Source: Rippkaea orientalis PCC 8801 (GTDB lineage Bacteria > Cyanobacteriota > Cyanobacteriia > Cyanobacteriales > Microcystaceae). From it: a DNA stretch of 64,000 bases. Shown one piece after another: positions 1-9,800 of this stretch; within the stretch, counting starts at the first letter, position 1, and every line of letters starts with the position of its first letter. The position numbers and the translations under genes were made by a program. The stretch is from positions 1,674,001-1,738,000 of the forward strand of contig NC_011726.1 in NCBI RefSeq assembly GCF_000021805.1, in the 5' to 3' direction. Below the pieces are notes generated by a model that was not told the origin of the DNA, ran no database searches, and worked only from the letters and a program-made list of their open reading frames with translations.

Positions 1-2
1 GG

Positions 3-1139
3 GAATATGTCCGTCTAATTGGGATTGATACCCAAGCCAAACGGCGCGTTCTCGAAGAAATCGTCCAACGGCCTGACGATACCCCCGGAACCCCCTCTCG
101 AATCACCACCACCAAGAGCTATGGCAGCAACGGCCATAGCTCAAATAGTAGCAATGGCAATGGCCATGGTGGACTAGCCTCCGATGTGGTGTCCCAAGTT
201 CGGGCTCTGATCCATCAAGGCTACAAAGTGGGAACCGAAGTGGCTAACCAACGCCGTTTTAAAACGGGTTCTTGGTTAACTGGCCCCGCTATTAGTAGTC
301 AACGAGAAGCCGACGTAATACGGGCTTTAGACGGGATTATTGCTGAGCATGGTGGGGAGTATGTTCGCCTGATTGGAATCGACCCCAACGCTAAAAAACG
401 GGTAGCTGAGGTGATTATTCACCGTCCAGGGGAAGGCTCGTCAGCCTCCTCTAATGGAGCAGCCCCTTCTGCTAGTTATGGTAATCGCTCTAGTGGCAGC
501 AATGGCAGTTCTAGTGCGGGATTAAGTGCTGAAACCCTTAATCAAGTACGGGGTTTATTATCTCAAGGCTACAAAATCGGTACAGAACACGCTGATAAGC
601 GTCGTTTTCGGACTAAATCTTGGCAAAGCTGCGCTCCCATTGATAGTAACCGCGAATCAGAAGTGATTGCCGCTTTAGAAGCTTGTTTAGCCGAACACCA
701 CGGGGAATACGTTCAGTTGATTGGGATTGATACCCAAGCCAAACGCCGTGTCTTAGAAGCGATTATTCAACGTCCTGGAGAAGCCTCAAGCAATGGTGCT
801 AGTCGTGCCTCTGCAACAGCAGCTACCCCAAGCTATTCTAATGGTGCGAGTCAAGCGAGTAACAATATTAGCCGCACGAATCTCGATTCTGATGCGATTA
901 ACCAAGTGCGATCGCTACTTTCCCAAGGCTACAAAATTGGCACGGAACACGCTGATAAACGCCGTTTTCGGACTAAATCTTGGCAAAGTTGTCAACCCAT
1001 TGAGAGTACCCGCGAATCAGAAGTGATTGCCGCGCTAGAAGCCTGTTTAGCCGAACATCAAGGGGAATATGTGCGCTTACTCGGTATTGATACCGTAGCC
1101 AAACGCCGTGTTCTAGAAACCCTGATTCAACGTCCCTAA
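3..1139 (+). CDS. ccmM: CcmM, carboxysome assembly protein, C-terminal part (5' end outside window)
   Basis: The frame is open from base 3, so the gene begins upstream of the window and only its C-terminal repeat region is seen. Three complete Rubisco-small-subunit-like (SSUL) modules lie at about 186-425, 525-780 and 888-1137, and the end of a fourth is at 3-80. Each has an opening helix with QGYKxGTE, an RRF motif and a closing Y(V/Q)xLIGID strand. The modules are joined by Ser/Asn/Gly-rich linkers. In beta-carboxysomes CcmM cross-links Rubisco through these modules; shorter isoforms made from an internal start are known in the family. An internal ATG at 186 sits at the start of the second module seen, but I cannot say it is used. 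The gene is followed by ccmN, the usual ccm operon order. Confidence 0.95.
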   Translation, partial: EYVRLIGIDTQAKRRVLEEIVQRPDDTPGTPSRITTTKSYGSNGHSSNSSNGNGHGGLASDVVSQVRALIHQGYKVGTEVANQRRFKTGSWLTGPAISSQREADVIRALDGIIAEHGGEYVRLIGIDPNAKKRVAEVIIHRPGEGSSASSNGAAPSASYGNRSSGSNGSSSAGLSAETLNQVRGLLSQGYKIGTEHADKRRFRTKSWQSCAPIDSNRESEVIAALEACLAEHHGEYVQLIGIDTQAKRRVLEAIIQRPGEASSNGASRASATAATPSYSNGASQASNNISRTNLDSDAINQVRSLLSQGYKIGTEHADKRRFRTKSWQSCQPIESTRESEVIAALEACLAEHQGEYVRLLGIDTVAKRRVLETLIQRP

Positions 1140-1275
1140 TTCTAGTGAACAGTCATCTGTTATTAGGCAAGGGTGTCAGTGAACCATAGATAAAAGCGTA
1201 TACTTTCAATTCTTAACGCACGGATGCCTTAATCCCAGATAACAGGTGACTAATCACTCATTTTTCATTAAAAGT

Positions 1276-2010
1276 ATGTATTTACCCTTGATTCGTCCTG
1301 CTACCCATTCGGATATTTGCGTGATTGGTGATGTTACCATTCATGACAATGCAGTGATCGCACCAGGGACAATTCTTCAAGCTGCACCCGGATGTCGTAT
1401 TCTCATTAAGGAAGGAGCTTGTATTGGGATGGGAAGTCTTCTCAATGCCTATAATGGGGATATTGAGGTGGCATCGGGGGCAATGTTAGGAGCGGGTGTT
1501 TTGGTGGTAGGTCACAGTCAAATTGGACAAAATGCCTGTATTGGCTCTTCTACAACAATTATTAATAGCTCTATTGACTCAGGAACCGCGATCGCACCAG
1601 GATCGTTACTCGGCGATCAATCTCGTCAAGTTACCGCCGAAACATCTGAACCGACCAAGGAACTCAAATCCGAAAATAATGGTTCTGTTACTAATAATAA
1701 TAGCTCTATTTCTAATAAAAATAATATTTTTTCTAAAGTACAACCTACTGAGGATAAAAAACCTAATTTTGTTGAAGAAATGCAAGATTTATGGGCAGAA
1801 CCAGAACCAGAAGTTGAACCAATTGCTGAAGTTTCACCACCCCCTAAACCCTCTGTTGATCCTATTCCTGAAGTTGTAGCCGAACCTAAACCCTCTCCTG
1901 AACCTCAAAATGCTCCCGTAGTCGGTCAAATTTATATTAATCAACTTTTATACACATTATTCCCTGAACGTCAAGCCTTTAATCGTTCTCAAAATGGTTC
2001 TTCATCCTAG
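1276..2010 (+). CDS. ccmN: CcmN, carboxysome adaptor protein
   Basis: The N-terminal half is a left-handed beta-helix of hexapeptide repeats (for example GDVTI, APGTI, GACIGMG). A long acidic and proline-rich linker follows, and the last 30 residues contain an encapsulation-peptide-like amphipathic helix (VVGQIYINQLLYTLFPER). In beta-carboxysomes CcmN binds CcmM through the helix domain and recruits the shell through this C-terminal peptide. The ATG at 1276 (MYLPLIRP) matches the start usual for the family; a GTG at 1246 would add ten residues and looks less likely. It lies 136 bp after ccmM and is probably co-transcribed. The linker is unusually rich in Asn, Glu and Pro. Confidence 0.93.
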   Translation: MYLPLIRPATHSDICVIGDVTIHDNAVIAPGTILQAAPGCRILIKEGACIGMGSLLNAYNGDIEVASGAMLGAGVLVVGHSQIGQNACIGSSTTIINSSIDSGTAIAPGSLLGDQSRQVTAETSEPTKELKSENNGSVTNNNSSISNKNNIFSKVQPTEDKKPNFVEEMQDLWAEPEPEVEPIAEVSPPPKPSVDPIPEVVAEPKPSPEPQNAPVVGQIYINQLLYTLFPERQAFNRSQNGSSS

Positions 2011-2071
2011 GGAATGGGCAATAGAAAATAAGAAAAGCTAGAATGATTGAAAGAGTTGAGAGAAAAATAAC

Positions 2072-2674
2072 ATGACAGTTACTACAGAAAAAACTATTTA
2101 TACTCCAGAAGAATATTTAGAATTAGAAGAAAACTCTACCGATAAACATGAATACCGTGATGGAGAAATCGTTCTGATGACTGGAGGAACAACTAATCAT
2201 AATCGTCTTGTTATTGATTTTTGTACGTACTTAAATCTTGCTTTAATGGAACAAAATGCTGAAGTTTTTGCCGGGGATGTTCGTTTATGGATTCCTCAAT
2301 ATCGGGAATACACTTATCCTGATATTATGGTTGTTCAAGGCAAACCCAATTATCAACCCCCAGGAACGACAACTATTATTAACCCTAGTTTAATTGTCGA
2401 AGTTTTATCAAAATCTACTAAAGGAAGAGATCGCGGTGATAAATTTCGCTATTATCGTTCTATTCCTGAGTTTAAAGAATATATTTTAATCGATCAATAT
2501 AGTATTTTAGTAGAACATTTTATTAAAATGGCTGATGGTAAATGGCTTTTAACAGAATACAAGAGTCAAGACGCTATTTTAAAGTTATCATCTGTTGCGT
2601 TTGAAATGAGTTTACAAGACTTATATAAACGGGTTGATTTTAACGAAAGTGAACAAGAACAAATAGAACAATAA
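2072..2674 (+). CDS. Uma2-family (DUF820) putative endonuclease-like protein
   Basis: A 200-residue protein with the features of the Uma2/DUF820 family that is heavily amplified in cyanobacteria: an opening YTPEEYLELEE segment, EYRDGEIVLM, a YPDIMVV motif with the conserved acidic residue, and a late LIVEVLSKST motif giving the E of the PD-(D/E)XK-like core. The cellular role of these proteins is unclear; the restriction-nuclease-like fold is family knowledge. The C terminus (SEQEQIEQ) ends early compared with longer members, and a short stretch resembling the usual Uma2 tail lies just downstream in another frame. Confidence 0.85.
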   Translation: MTVTTEKTIYTPEEYLELEENSTDKHEYRDGEIVLMTGGTTNHNRLVIDFCTYLNLALMEQNAEVFAGDVRLWIPQYREYTYPDIMVVQGKPNYQPPGTTTIINPSLIVEVLSKSTKGRDRGDKFRYYRSIPEFKEYILIDQYSILVEHFIKMADGKWLLTEYKSQDAILKLSSVAFEMSLQDLYKRVDFNESEQEQIEQ

Positions 2675-2716
2675 TATTAAGCTTTAAAAATCTCTTCTGG
2701 GGTTAAATTGAGTTCA

Positions 2717-2809
2717 GGAAAAAGGGAAGAAGCAGAAATTGAGCGTCAAGGTGCAGAACGTTTAGCTACTCGTTTGCGAGAATTAGGGGTTAATCCTGAC
2801 GAAATCTAA
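2717..2809 (+). pseudogene. Remnant of a Uma2-family C-terminal tail
   Basis: A reading frame without its own start encodes REEAEIERQGAERLATRLRE followed by LGVNPDEI and a stop. This closely resembles the coiled-coil tail of the Uma2 gene at 22899-23630 (ending TARLRELGINPDEIG). It lies about 40 bp after the stop of the upstream Uma2 gene, so it is either the detached tail of that gene, lost by a truncating mutation, or a relic of a second copy. Confidence 0.6.
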
Positions 2810-3471
2810 CCGCCCAATTTTGTCTCTCTTGAAATGTCCTTACCCATAAATGGCTTTTTTGTCAATGTGGGTTTTTTGTTGCCATTGATGTCCTCAATGT
2901 ATTTAAGTGAGTTTTCTCTATATAATTGCTTGAAAGAACTTTTTTTGAAAAATTAGGCGTTTTTTTGCTACCTTAATTTAAGTCAGTTTCATTAGGAGTT
3001 GTTTGGGTTAACATCGAGGGTTTGATCTCCATCGGACTAGATACTCGATTATCAATTAAGCTCTGCAATTTATCTAGATAACTAAGCAACTATACTCAGG
3101 GAACTCAAGGACAGATGATAACTTTTTATAAAAAATTTAGGATAAGTGATCCAAAGTATGATATTGAGGAAAACAGCGAAAGGCTGGAGAAAAATGGCAA
3201 GGGGAAAACAGATTAGTTAAATTAATCAGACTGTATACAAATTGTAATTAAAAAATTCTGAGAAAGGGGTAAAGAGAATGTTAAAAAGTGATACCCCCCA
3301 TGATATGATTAGGACTCGAAGAACAGATAAGTGAACTAACGGTTAGCTACAGTCCCCTTTTAGCAGCCGAAATAACTTTCTAAAGTTTTCTCTTATAGAC
3401 GGGTAGGTTGAGACTAACTTGCACGCAGATCAATGAGAAATTAACGATGCCATTCATGGAGGAATTACTAG
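2810..3471 (+). promoter_or_regulatory. Long rbcL upstream region
   Basis: About 660 bp with no convincing gene on either strand. It precedes the Rubisco operon and presumably contains its promoter and a long 5' leader; I could not fix a promoter with confidence. The rbcL ribosome binding site is strong (GGAGGAATTACTAG before the ATG at 3472). Confidence 0.5.
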
Positions 3472-4890
3472 ATGGTACAAGCCAAATCTAAATCAGGGTT
3501 TGAGGCAGGCGTTAAGGACTATCGCCTGACCTATTACACCCCCGACTACACCCCTAAAGATACTGATCTTTTAGCGTGCTTCCGTATGACCCCCCAACCG
3601 GGTGTTCCTCCTGAAGAAGCTGGTGCAGCCGTAGCAGCCGAATCTTCGACAGGAACCTGGACAACGGTTTGGACAGATAATTTAACTGACCTAGACCGTT
3701 ATAAAGGTCGTTGCTATGACATCGAAAAGGTAGAAAACGAAGATAACCAGTATTTTTGCTTTATCGCCTATCCTTTAGATTTATTTGAAGAAGGCTCTGT
3801 TACCAACGTATTGACCTCTTTAGTCGGTAACGTTTTCGGTTTCAAAGCCTTACGGGCTCTACGTTTAGAAGATATTCGTTTCCCCGTTGCTTTAATTAAA
3901 ACCTTCCAAGGTCCTCCCCACGGGATCACCGTTGAACGGGATAAATTAAACAAATATGGTCGTCCTTTATTGGGTTGTACCATTAAGCCCAAACTCGGTC
4001 TATCAGCTAAGAACTACGGACGCGCTGTTTATGAGTGCTTACGCGGTGGCTTAGACTTCACCAAAGACGACGAAAACATCAACTCCCAGCCCTTCATGCG
4101 CTGGCGCGATCGCTTCCTCTTCGTACAAGATGCGATCGAGAAAGCCCAAGCAGAAACCAACGAAGTTAAGGGTCACTACCTCAACGTCACCGCCGGAACC
4201 TGCGAAGAAATGCTCAAACGGGCAGAATTTGCCAAAGAGATCAAAACCCCCATCATCATGCACGACTTCTTAACAGGGGGTTTCACTGCGAACACCACCT
4301 TAGCGAAGTTCTGTCGTGATAATGGCTTATTACTGCACATCCACCGGGCGATGCACGCGGTTATTGACCGTCAGAAAAACCATGGTATTCACTTCCGCGT
4401 GTTAGCCAAGTGTTTACGTCTGTCCGGTGGTGATCACCTCCACTCTGGAACCGTCGTCGGTAAATTAGAAGGAGAACGGGGCATCACCATGGGGTTTGTT
4501 GACCTCATGCGTGAAGACTACGTTGAAGAAGATCGTTCTCGCGGTATCTTCTTTACCCAAGATTATGCTTCCATGCCTGGCACCATGCCTGTTGCGTCTG
4601 GTGGTATCCACGTTTGGCATATGCCCGCGCTGGTGGAAATCTTCGGTGACGACTCCTGCTTACAGTTCGGTGGTGGTACTTTAGGACACCCCTGGGGTAA
4701 TGCTCCTGGTGCAACCGCTAACCGTGTGGCTCTCGAAGCTTGTATCCAAGCGCGTAACGAAGGTCGCTCTTTGGCTCGTGAAGGTAACGATGTTATCCGC
4801 GAAGCTTGTAAGTGGAGCCCTGAGTTAGCTGCTGCTTGCGAACTCTGGAAAGAAATCAAATTCGAGTTTGAGGCAATGGATACACTCTAA
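3472..4890 (+). CDS. rbcL: Ribulose-1,5-bisphosphate carboxylase/oxygenase large subunit, form IB
   Basis: A full-length 472-residue RbcL. It carboxylates or oxygenates ribulose 1,5-bisphosphate in the Calvin cycle, here inside carboxysomes. Visible landmarks are the catalytic [17 protein letters not shown] segment, the carbamylated-lysine region [10 protein letters not shown] with its metal ligands, the HRAMHAV motif, and the loop 6 segment [11 protein letters not shown] with its mobile lysine. Codon use is strongly biased, as expected for a highly expressed gene. It is the first gene of rbcL-rbcX-rbcS; rbcX follows after 77 bp. Nothing is truncated. Confidence 0.99.
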   Translation: MVQAKSKSGFEAGVKDYRLTYYTPDYTPKDTDLLACFRMTPQPGVPPEEAGAAVAAESSTGTWTTVWTDNLTDLDRYKGRCYDIEKVENEDNQYFCFIAYPLDLFEEGSVTNVLTSLVGNVFGFKALRALRLEDIRFPVALIKTFQGPPHGITVERDKLNKYGRPLLGCTIKPKLGLSAKNYGRAVYECLRGGLDFTKDDENINSQPFMRWRDRFLFVQDAIEKAQAETNEVKGHYLNVTAGTCEEMLKRAEFAKEIKTPIIMHDFLTGGFTANTTLAKFCRDNGLLLHIHRAMHAVIDRQKNHGIHFRVLAKCLRLSGGDHLHSGTVVGKLEGERGITMGFVDLMREDYVEEDRSRGIFFTQDYASMPGTMPVASGGIHVWHMPALVEIFGDDSCLQFGGGTLGHPWGNAPGATANRVALEACIQARNEGRSLAREGNDVIREACKWSPELAAACELWKEIKFEFEAMDTL

Positions 4891-4967
4891 TCGAGAATTA
4901 GTTGTTAGTTTTGAGTGAAAATACTCATTACTAACAACAGTCTCCCCGTTGGGACAGGTAGGTATCC

Positions 4968-5372
4968 ATGAACTGCAAACAAGTGGCTAAAGATACGGCA
5001 AGGGTTTTACAAAATTACCTGACCTATCAAGCTGTCCGTACTATTATTAACCAGTTATCCGAAACCAATCCGAGTCAGGCTCTTTGGCTTAGGCAATATA
5101 CCTCATCCCATAATATCCAAGAAGGAGAAGTGTATTTAGAAGAGCTAATGAACGAAAATAAGGAATTAGTGTTGCGGATTATGTCAGTGCGTGAGCATTT
5201 GGCTGAAGCTGTGCTGGAATTTCTTCCAGAGATGGTGCGGGTGGGTATTAGCCAAGCAAACATGGAACACCGCCGTCAGTTGTTAACACGATTAACTCAG
5301 TCCCAACCTGTGTCTTCCACCCCTCATCCAGAAGCCTCCGAGTCTGAGGTAGATGACTCATTTAATCCCTAA
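4968..5372 (+). CDS. rbcX: RbcX, Rubisco assembly chaperone
   Basis: A 134-residue, mainly helical protein with the RbcX pattern: TARVLQNYLTYQAVRTI at the N terminus, QLSETNPSQALWL, and a helix ending in the conserved REHLAEAVLEFLPEMVR. RbcX dimers bind the C-terminal tail of RbcL and help assemble the L8 core. The tail after residue 115 is Ser/Pro/Glu-rich and probably disordered. Its position between rbcL and rbcS is the classic order in beta-cyanobacteria. Confidence 0.96.
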   Translation: MNCKQVAKDTARVLQNYLTYQAVRTIINQLSETNPSQALWLRQYTSSHNIQEGEVYLEELMNENKELVLRIMSVREHLAEAVLEFLPEMVRVGISQANMEHRRQLLTRLTQSQPVSSTPHPEASESEVDDSFNP

Positions 5373-5402
5373 TTGGTGTACTTGATACCGAAGAGATAAC
5401 CC

Positions 5403-5738
5403 ATGAAAACTTTACCTAAAGAGCGTCGTTACGAAACCCTTTCCTATTTACCCCCTTTAACCGATCAACAAATCGTTAAACAGATTGAGTATATGTTGGA
5501 TCAGGGATTTATTCCTGGTGTGGAATTTGAAGAAAATCCCGAACCCCAGACCTATTTCTGGACAATGTGGAAGTTACCTTTATTTGGTGCTTCTTCTTCT
5601 CAACAAGTCTTAGCTGAAATCCGCGAATGTCGTTCTGAGTATCCCAATTCCTACATCCGTGTGATCGGTTTTGACAACATCAAACAATGTCAAACCATGA
5701 GCTTTATTGTTCACAAACCTAATACTCGTGGATACTAA
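5403..5738 (+). CDS. rbcS: Rubisco small subunit
   Basis: A 111-residue RbcS with the canonical opening [19 protein letters not shown], the central [19 protein letters not shown] segment and the late [14 protein letters not shown] strand. It caps the RbcL octamer to form L8S8 holoenzyme. It starts 30 bp after rbcX and closes the operon; a hairpin 40 bp downstream may terminate transcription. It can be compared with the SSUL modules of CcmM at the start of the window, which mimic this fold. Confidence 0.99.
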   Translation: MKTLPKERRYETLSYLPPLTDQQIVKQIEYMLDQGFIPGVEFEENPEPQTYFWTMWKLPLFGASSSQQVLAEIRECRSEYPNSYIRVIGFDNIKQCQTMSFIVHKPNTRGY

Positions 5739-5778
5739 GATCTAATTGGCTTTAAATAGCTTTTAGATTGACTTTCAG

Positions 5779-5809
5779 AGCCTATCTACTCTTATAGTAG
5801 GTAGGCTTT
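5779..5809 (+). terminator. Probable terminator of rbcLXS
   Basis: A hairpin with arms AGCCTATCTACT and AGTAGGTAGGCT, loop of five bases, then a short TTTG tract. It is 40 bp after the rbcS stop. The T tract is weak, so efficiency is uncertain. Confidence 0.6.
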
Positions 5810-5866
5810 GTGGTGCGTTATGTGATAGCTCTCCCGTACTTGTGGTGATAAACAAATCTTATATTG

Positions 5867-5950
5867 TGTAGGGTGGGTTACGCACGGGGTTGATTTTGGG
5901 GAAAACCCAATCAGTCTTCATCCGTGCCGTAACCCACCAGATGATTTAAT
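5867..5950. repeat. Dispersed palindromic element, copy 1
   Basis: The element begins TGTAGGGTGGGTTACGCACG and ends CCGTGCCGTAACCCACCAGA, so its ends are inverted repeats. A second, diverged copy lies at 42484-42568, in the same orientation. Both are intergenic. It contains no gene and may be a non-autonomous mobile element or a folded RNA-level repeat. Confidence 0.75.
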
Positions 5951-6105
5951 GTAACTAATTATACATTTTTAACCAAGGTGTCGACAGAGCCGTTTTTATC
6001 AGGTTTTGTTCAGTTTTTTCTAATATCTAAATTGTTAATTTGCAGTTTCATGAATAAAATATACACGAAAACTGTTTTTTTGATCTTTTCATCTCCAAAA
6101 AGCGT

Positions 6106-6903
6106 ATGAGACATTTACAGTTGAGTAATATCTTCCTCAAGACTCCCGTTCACAACTTCCTGTTGGTAGTGGGATCGGCTCTTAGCGTCTTAGCATCGTC
6201 AGTTTCACCGAGTCTAGCAGCGAGTATTGGGGTCAATTTCTCTGGGACTGGTGTGAATACAGTCGCCTCGTCTGCTAGTCCTGGGATCGTTCCAGGGATT
6301 AACTGGAATAATATTGCTGGCGCATCGGGAAATAATATTATTTTATCGGATGATAGTGGAACAGCCACAACGACGTTATTAACGTTTAGTGCTGCCGGTT
6401 TCTTTAATGGTTTTAGCCCGACGAGCACGGCTAATCCAGCCACGAATACCCTGTACACTTCTGGTCTTTTCGGTAGCAATATTATTTCCGAAATCTCTCT
6501 CTCCCTATCGGGAATTCCCTACTCCTCCTATGACCTTTATGTATTCGCTTCTGCGGACACATCGGCAAATAATCAGTTATCAATTACTGACGGGAACACT
6601 ACTTTCTATTACGCGAGTAACGGTCAATTCAATTCGGCGGCAACAACGTTATTACAAACTACGAGTACGATACCAGGTTCACCGACTACAGGACCCGGAC
6701 AGTACCAGTTATTTGCCGGGCTAACTGGATCGAGTATCACACTCACCACAGGAGGTTCGCTTACTAACATTCTCTCAAATAACGTTTTCGGTTTCCAGAT
6801 TGTCAGTACCACGAGTACGACCATTCCTGAACCTTCAATGATCATAGGTCTACTATTTCTCGGCGGGGGTTTGTTTGCAGGTAGTAAACGAAAAAATTCG
6901 TAA
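6106..6903 (+). CDS. PEP-CTERM sorting-domain protein (exported, function unknown)
   Basis: A 265-residue protein with an N-terminal signal peptide (hydrophobic stretch FLLVVGSALSVLASSVSPSLAA, shown as position about 18-39), a Ser/Thr/Asn/Gly-rich beta-type body, and a C terminus consisting of the PEPSM motif, a hydrophobic helix and basic residues (KRKNS). This tripartite C terminus is the PEP-CTERM signal processed by exosortase in the family model. The protein is probably exported and anchored or released at the cell surface. No enzymatic motif is seen. A strong terminator follows. Confidence 0.85.
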   Translation: MRHLQLSNIFLKTPVHNFLLVVGSALSVLASSVSPSLAASIGVNFSGTGVNTVASSASPGIVPGINWNNIAGASGNNIILSDDSGTATTTLLTFSAAGFFNGFSPTSTANPATNTLYTSGLFGSNIISEISLSLSGIPYSSYDLYVFASADTSANNQLSITDGNTTFYYASNGQFNSAATTLLQTTSTIPGSPTTGPGQYQLFAGLTGSSITLTTGGSLTNILSNNVFGFQIVSTTSTTIPEPSMIIGLLFLGGGLFAGSKRKNS

Positions 6904-6934
6904 TTGACTATACTTGACCATCAAAACACTTAAC

Positions 6935-6971
6935 AGTGCGTTAAAAAATTTTTAGCGCACTATTTTTTTAT
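6935..6971 (+). terminator. Rho-independent terminator after the PEP-CTERM gene
   Basis: Arms AGTGCG(T)TAAAAA and TTTTTAGCGCACT form a long hairpin, followed by a run of T. It starts about 30 bp after the stop and lies between convergent genes, so it could serve both. Confidence 0.85.
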
Positions 6972-6989
6972 TTATTCCTCTGATATCGA

Positions 6990-7415
6990 TCATTTGCAAC
7001 TCCAATCTTCGATCAATAAATCTAAAATTTGTTTGAAGTCAGTATTATTTCGAGTTAATAAAACTGATTTATTGACCATTACAACTGACGCGATTTTCAG
7101 ATCCATTGTACCTAGTTTTCGATAAATTTTTCTAAGCCTTTCAAATTGTTGAGCAGCCTCTTCATTAAACTCAAAAATTGGGATTTTACAGTAAATCTTT
7201 ACCTGTTGATTTAGCTTTTTATAAGCTTGAACTTGCTCTGCTATTGTTTTACTTTTAGTGATATAGTTTAGCCATCCTCGTAGTTGTTCTTCATAAGTAA
7301 TAATAGTTACTCCTACTTGGTTAGGATTGATCTTCGCTAATCTATTCCGCAAAGGTTCAGCAGTAACTCCTCCACGCTGTAAAATACTTATATGATCAGT
7401 ATCTAAAATATACAT
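6990..7415 (-). CDS. PIN-domain ribonuclease toxin (VapC-like)
   Basis: A 141-residue PIN protein. It opens with YILDTDHISIL, giving the first metal-binding Asp (residue 5), has the conserved Glu in TYEEQLRGW, and ends with MDLKIASV and LLTRNNTDF, which supply the remaining acidic and Asn positions. VapC toxins cleave RNA, often tRNA, and are neutralised by a partner encoded just upstream. Here the upstream gene ends 9 bp before this start and carries an antitoxin-like C terminus, so the two likely form one toxin-antitoxin operon. Confidence 0.88.
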   Translation of the reverse strand: MYILDTDHISILQRGGVTAEPLRNRLAKINPNQVGVTIITYEEQLRGWLNYITKSKTIAEQVQAYKKLNQQVKIYCKIPIFEFNEEAAQQFERLRKIYRKLGTMDLKIASVVMVNKSVLLTRNNTDFKQILDLLIEDWSCK

Positions 7416-7424
7416 CTAAAACTC

Positions 7425-8228
7425 TTATTGATCAGAAGAATTTGGGCGAAGAGACTCGCGATATTCACGTCCTAGCTTCATTGCTTCATCATAAACTGAA
7501 TCGTCTGCAAATGTTCCCACTATTTGTTCCCACCACGGTTTAGAGGATAAATCAATTTCTTCTTTGTTTTCACCCTGTGTAGTTTCAGTTTCTATTGTTG
7601 ATTCTTTCTGTTTAAAATGCTCCTCAATCTTTAATATAATAAGGCTACTACAAGATCTAATTTGAGTAACTAATACGGATAACTTTGGATTTTCCTTTAA
7701 TTCTTTATCATATTCTGCTATATTACGATTAGTTCCAGAGATCCACTCTTTACAACTATCATAAAGTTGATTTAATTGTGAATCAGGGAAAAATTCGATA
7801 AAAATATCAACAGTTTCAGCTAATTGCAAGAAACCGTTAGCTACTTGTTGTGCTTGTCTTTCACTTTCATTAATCAAAGCTAAGCTAGAGAATAAACAAT
7901 AGTATGATCTGAATAAAATAAAAACATCCTCGATATATTTTCGTTGATCAATTGGCATTATATCTAGTATCTTTTTATGATCTTGGCAAAATTCATTCCA
8001 AAAACTATATAATCGTTTAAATATTTGACTTCTTTCTTTATAGCTTTTTGAATTATCCAAAACTTCTTGCCACACAAAATATGTTTCTTGGCAAAGATGC
8101 TCAAATTGAATTTTATCTGAGGCTTCAAAAACATTATTTAACTGTTCTTTAAGATTTTGAATAGGATTCTCTGAAGACACTTGAATACTATCAATATCAA
8201 TTCCTTCGATTAAAATAGTATCTATCAT
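7425..8228 (-). CDS. Long putative antitoxin: unknown helical domain plus VapB-like tail
   Basis: A 267-residue protein. The last 40 residues (PWWEQIVGTFADDSVYDEAM, then LGREYRESLRP) resemble the toxin-wrapping tail of short cyanobacterial antitoxins that precede PIN toxins; this comparison is from memory of the family. The first 225 residues are helical, without recognised domain or DNA-binding motif. Normal antitoxins of this type are about 70-90 residues, so the N-terminal part is an unusual addition. It starts with ATG at 8228 and lies directly upstream of the PIN gene on the same strand. Confidence 0.6.
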   Translation of the reverse strand: MIDTILIEGIDIDSIQVSSENPIQNLKEQLNNVFEASDKIQFEHLCQETYFVWQEVLDNSKSYKERSQIFKRLYSFWNEFCQDHKKILDIMPIDQRKYIEDVFILFRSYYCLFSSLALINESERQAQQVANGFLQLAETVDIFIEFFPDSQLNQLYDSCKEWISGTNRNIAEYDKELKENPKLSVLVTQIRSCSSLIILKIEEHFKQKESTIETETTQGENKEEIDLSSKPWWEQIVGTFADDSVYDEAMKLGREYRESLRPNSSDQ

Positions 8229-8396
8229 ACCGATCTCCCTAAATACTAAACAGTTTCGTCTAAAAATTGATCAATTTTCTGCCTAACTGTTTCTAATACT
8301 TTAAGCGTGTTGTCACCCCGTGAGAGGAAACAGCCTACGACCTCTTTTAGTATACAGGGTAGGCACGGGGGTAAAATAGTTATTGTTAAAAATGCT

Positions 8397-9674
8397 TCAA
8401 TTATTAGAAGTCGTTTTTTGAGGCGGTTTTGCGGGTTCTGGTGGGTTAACCTTGGGGCGAACTTGATACCATTTAAAATGTTGGTATGTAGTCCGAGAAA
8501 AATCTTGAATCAAAGCTCTACCCATGGGATCATTATAGGGACGAGACGTAAAGACAGCCCCAATATACCGCTTTCCGTTGGGAATATCGATAATCCCTGC
8601 ATCCCCGATGATTGAACCAATATCCCCGGTTTTGTGGGAAATAATGGCATCTTTTTCTAAACCTTGGGGTAATAGCGTCCGAGTACGGGTTTCCTGCATG
8701 ATTCCTAAAAGGCGATCGCGCGATCGCAGGGTTAAGACCTCCCCCCGTTCAATACGAGCCAACAATTTGCTTAAATCTTCAGGAGTCGTAGTATTGGTTC
8801 CTTCTAGATCGGGTAAACGGTTATTAATCACGGTGTTAGTCATACCCCAGTCACGAAAACGGGCATTTAAGGCTTCTTTACCCCCTAAACGTCGGATTAA
8901 CATATCCGTTGCCGTATTATCGCTAATAACAATCATTTGGGTAGCCGTTTCTAGGGCAGTAAACTTAGTTCCAGGGGGTTTATATTGCATATTTCCTGCC
9001 CCACTGGTGATGATTGCCTTATCCATGATGAGGATTTCATCAAGGTGAATTTTCCCGGCATCCAATGCTTCAAAAAACGCCACTAGAACAGGAATTTTAA
9101 TGGTACTAGCTGCCGGAACCGGAACCGAACCATTTACACTCACATAAGCCCCATTATCCAAATCCATAAACCACGCTTGGGGCTTTAATTTGGCGTATTT
9201 GGATTGGGTAGCAATCTTGTCTAATTTGGCTTTAAGATCGGTCAATTCTTGACCCACAGCAATAGCAGTAGCTGTGCTGGAGGGTGTTGGGACTTTTTCC
9301 TCAGTTTTGGCACTTTCTTTCTTGGCAGAAGACAGTGGAGGGGTTTTCAAGTAAGCAGCTAATAATCCTGTGGGATCAAAAACCGTTAAAGCGGTTCCGG
9401 CGATCGCACTAAGACCCACTCCCAGAATGATTAAGCGTAAAATCCCGAAAAAAACGGCTGTAACAGGATTGATCGGACGACTTTGAGAAGAACTGCGACG
9501 GGAACCCTTTTCGCTTTCGCTATCAGCCTGAAGGGGTTCTGGTTGAGAAGCTCCTTTAACACCAGAAACAATGGTTGCCCGTTGACGACGAGGGCTATTT
9601 TGACTATTAACAGAACGATTAGGGGCAGATTGGTTGGTTTTGGAGGAAGAAGCGTTAATGATTCGACGGGGCAT
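8397..9674 (-). CDS. Serine hydrolase, class A beta-lactamase-like / penicillin-binding fold, membrane-anchored
   Basis: A 425-residue protein with a disordered Ser/Arg-rich N terminus, one membrane segment near residues 75-100, and a C-terminal serine hydrolase domain. The motifs are SxxK as STIK (nucleophile Ser), SDN as SDNTATDML, and KTG as KTGDIGS, in the order of class A beta-lactamases. It probably acts on beta-lactams or peptidoglycan in the periplasm. An E166-like motif is not obvious, so beta-lactamase activity is not assured. The ATG at 9674 (MPRRIINASS) was chosen over a TTG 36 bp upstream. Confidence 0.85.
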   Translation of the reverse strand: MPRRIINASSSKTNQSAPNRSVNSQNSPRRQRATIVSGVKGASQPEPLQADSESEKGSRRSSSQSRPINPVTAVFFGILRLIILGVGLSAIAGTALTVFDPTGLLAAYLKTPPLSSAKKESAKTEEKVPTPSSTATAIAVGQELTDLKAKLDKIATQSKYAKLKPQAWFMDLDNGAYVSVNGSVPVPAASTIKIPVLVAFFEALDAGKIHLDEILIMDKAIITSGAGNMQYKPPGTKFTALETATQMIVISDNTATDMLIRRLGGKEALNARFRDWGMTNTVINNRLPDLEGTNTTTPEDLSKLLARIERGEVLTLRSRDRLLGIMQETRTRTLLPQGLEKDAIISHKTGDIGSIIGDAGIIDIPNGKRYIGAVFTSRPYNDPMGRALIQDFSRTTYQHFKWYQVRPKVNPPEPAKPPQKTTSNN

Positions 9675-9800
9675 GATTAGGGTTCCTGGGTATAGAGATT
9701 GGTCTGACAATTCCCGACTTGAAGTAAGAAGTCTAATCCGAGCAGGATGATTGCCTTGCCAGACGGTAATCTTAGGATAAATGTTGCCAGACTTTGATAA

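Noticed and set aside
6150-6845. Other-frame ORFs within the PEP-CTERM gene
   Set aside because: They are shadows in a low-complexity Ser/Thr-rich gene; only the main frame has signal peptide and PEP-CTERM.
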